From Minisyncoccota bacterium (GTDB taxonomy: Bacteria > Patescibacteriota > Minisyncoccia > Phycocordibacterales > UBA1006): 10,999 nt of DNA. The DNA lies in contig JAJOLB010000022.1 of the NCBI GenBank assembly GCA_021129535.1, forward strand, positions 1 through 10,999, given 5' to 3'. The notes under the pieces were generated by a model. It was not told the DNA's origin. It saw only the letters and a list, made by a program, of their open reading frames with translations, and did not search any database. Positions 10,824 to 10,999 of this stretch are shown here, one piece after another. Positions within the stretch are counted from its first letter, which is position 1; each line of letters starts with the position of its first letter. Made by a program: the position numbers and the translations under genes.

Positions 10824-10999
10824 TTATTTCTCAAGAAATTCAAATACCTTTTGATGTGTCAAAACTGATGCAACATATGATTTCACATTATTTTCATCAA
10901 TATTTTTTTGGTCTTTGTATTGCTCCATGATTTTTGAAACTTCCTCGTCAATCTCTTTATCAGAGGCTTCAATTTTTTCCTTTGTAGCAATTTCATTTA
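10824..10999 (-). CDS. tig: Probable trigger factor, C-terminal fragment (runs off the window)
   Basis: The last 58 codons of a minus-strand gene, with TAA at 10824-10826. The visible part (NEIATKEKIEASDKEIDEEV, then KIMEQYKDQ, then KSYVASVLTHQKVFEFLEK) has the helical, acidic pattern of a trigger-factor C-terminal domain: the i-A-x-x-E-x-I-x-x-S-D-x-E-I repeat, then a helix ending in a hydrophobic FEFLEK tail. Trigger factor is the ribosome-bound chaperone and prolyl isomerase, often encoded just before clpP, which supports the call. A SurA-like or other helical chaperone remains possible because the N-terminal domains are outside the window. Confidence 0.6.
   Translation of the reverse strand, partial: NEIATKEKIEASDKEIDEEVSKIMEQYKDQKNIDENNVKSYVASVLTHQKVFEFLEK

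Overview
The window is AT-rich, gene-dense bacterial DNA. Terminators overlap stop codons, Shine-Dalgarno sequences are almost absent, and all three tRNA genes lack an encoded CCA. Together with several small membrane proteins, this suggests a small-genome bacterium such as a member of the Candidate Phyla Radiation (Patescibacteria). That assignment is inference. UGA acts as a normal stop in the genes read here.

Layout. (1) 1-1300: a possible 40-residue membrane peptide (minus), a SAM-dependent methyltransferase (plus) and a small acidic protein of unknown function (minus). The last two converge on one bidirectional terminator. (2) 1300-2790: a frameshifted small gene, then a membrane fatty-acid desaturase (minus). 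(3) 2860-4200: exodeoxyribonuclease III (plus), a 51-residue two-helix membrane protein, and a secreted or membrane small gene broken by one stop codon. (4) 4247-5834 (minus): tRNA-Arg(TCG) followed 16 nt later by cca, whose enzyme adds the CCA these tRNAs lack. (5) 5850-7060: a cluster of five parS-like palindromes (consensus TGTTTCATATGAAACA) plus degenerate copies, spread before, across and inside a yraN-family gene. Two exact DnaA-box 9-mers (TTATCCACA) flank it. This looks like a chromosome-partition centromere and possibly origin-proximal DNA. tRNA-Pro(TGG) follows. (6) 7080-7193: an orphan promoter-terminator unit of about 80 nt, a candidate small RNA with two alternative pairings. (7) 7266-9000 (minus): a decayed secreted-protein gene and a 455-residue protein with an internal signal-like segment, an OmpA-like region and a von Willebrand A domain with an intact MIDAS. 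(8) 9066-10999 (minus): tRNA-Gly(TCC), HU, clpP, a DUF1653 protein, a small membrane protein, and the end of a gene that looks like trigger factor. This resembles the common tig-clpP neighbourhood with two genes inserted and clpP behind its own terminator and promoter.

The most notable points are the parS cluster wrapped around yraN, the candidate small RNA, the OmpA/VWA architecture, the Asn in place of the catalytic Asp in ClpP, three small genes each broken by one or two apparent mutations, and a recurrent arrangement of -10 box, 6-8 nt, then ATG that suggests leaderless mRNAs.
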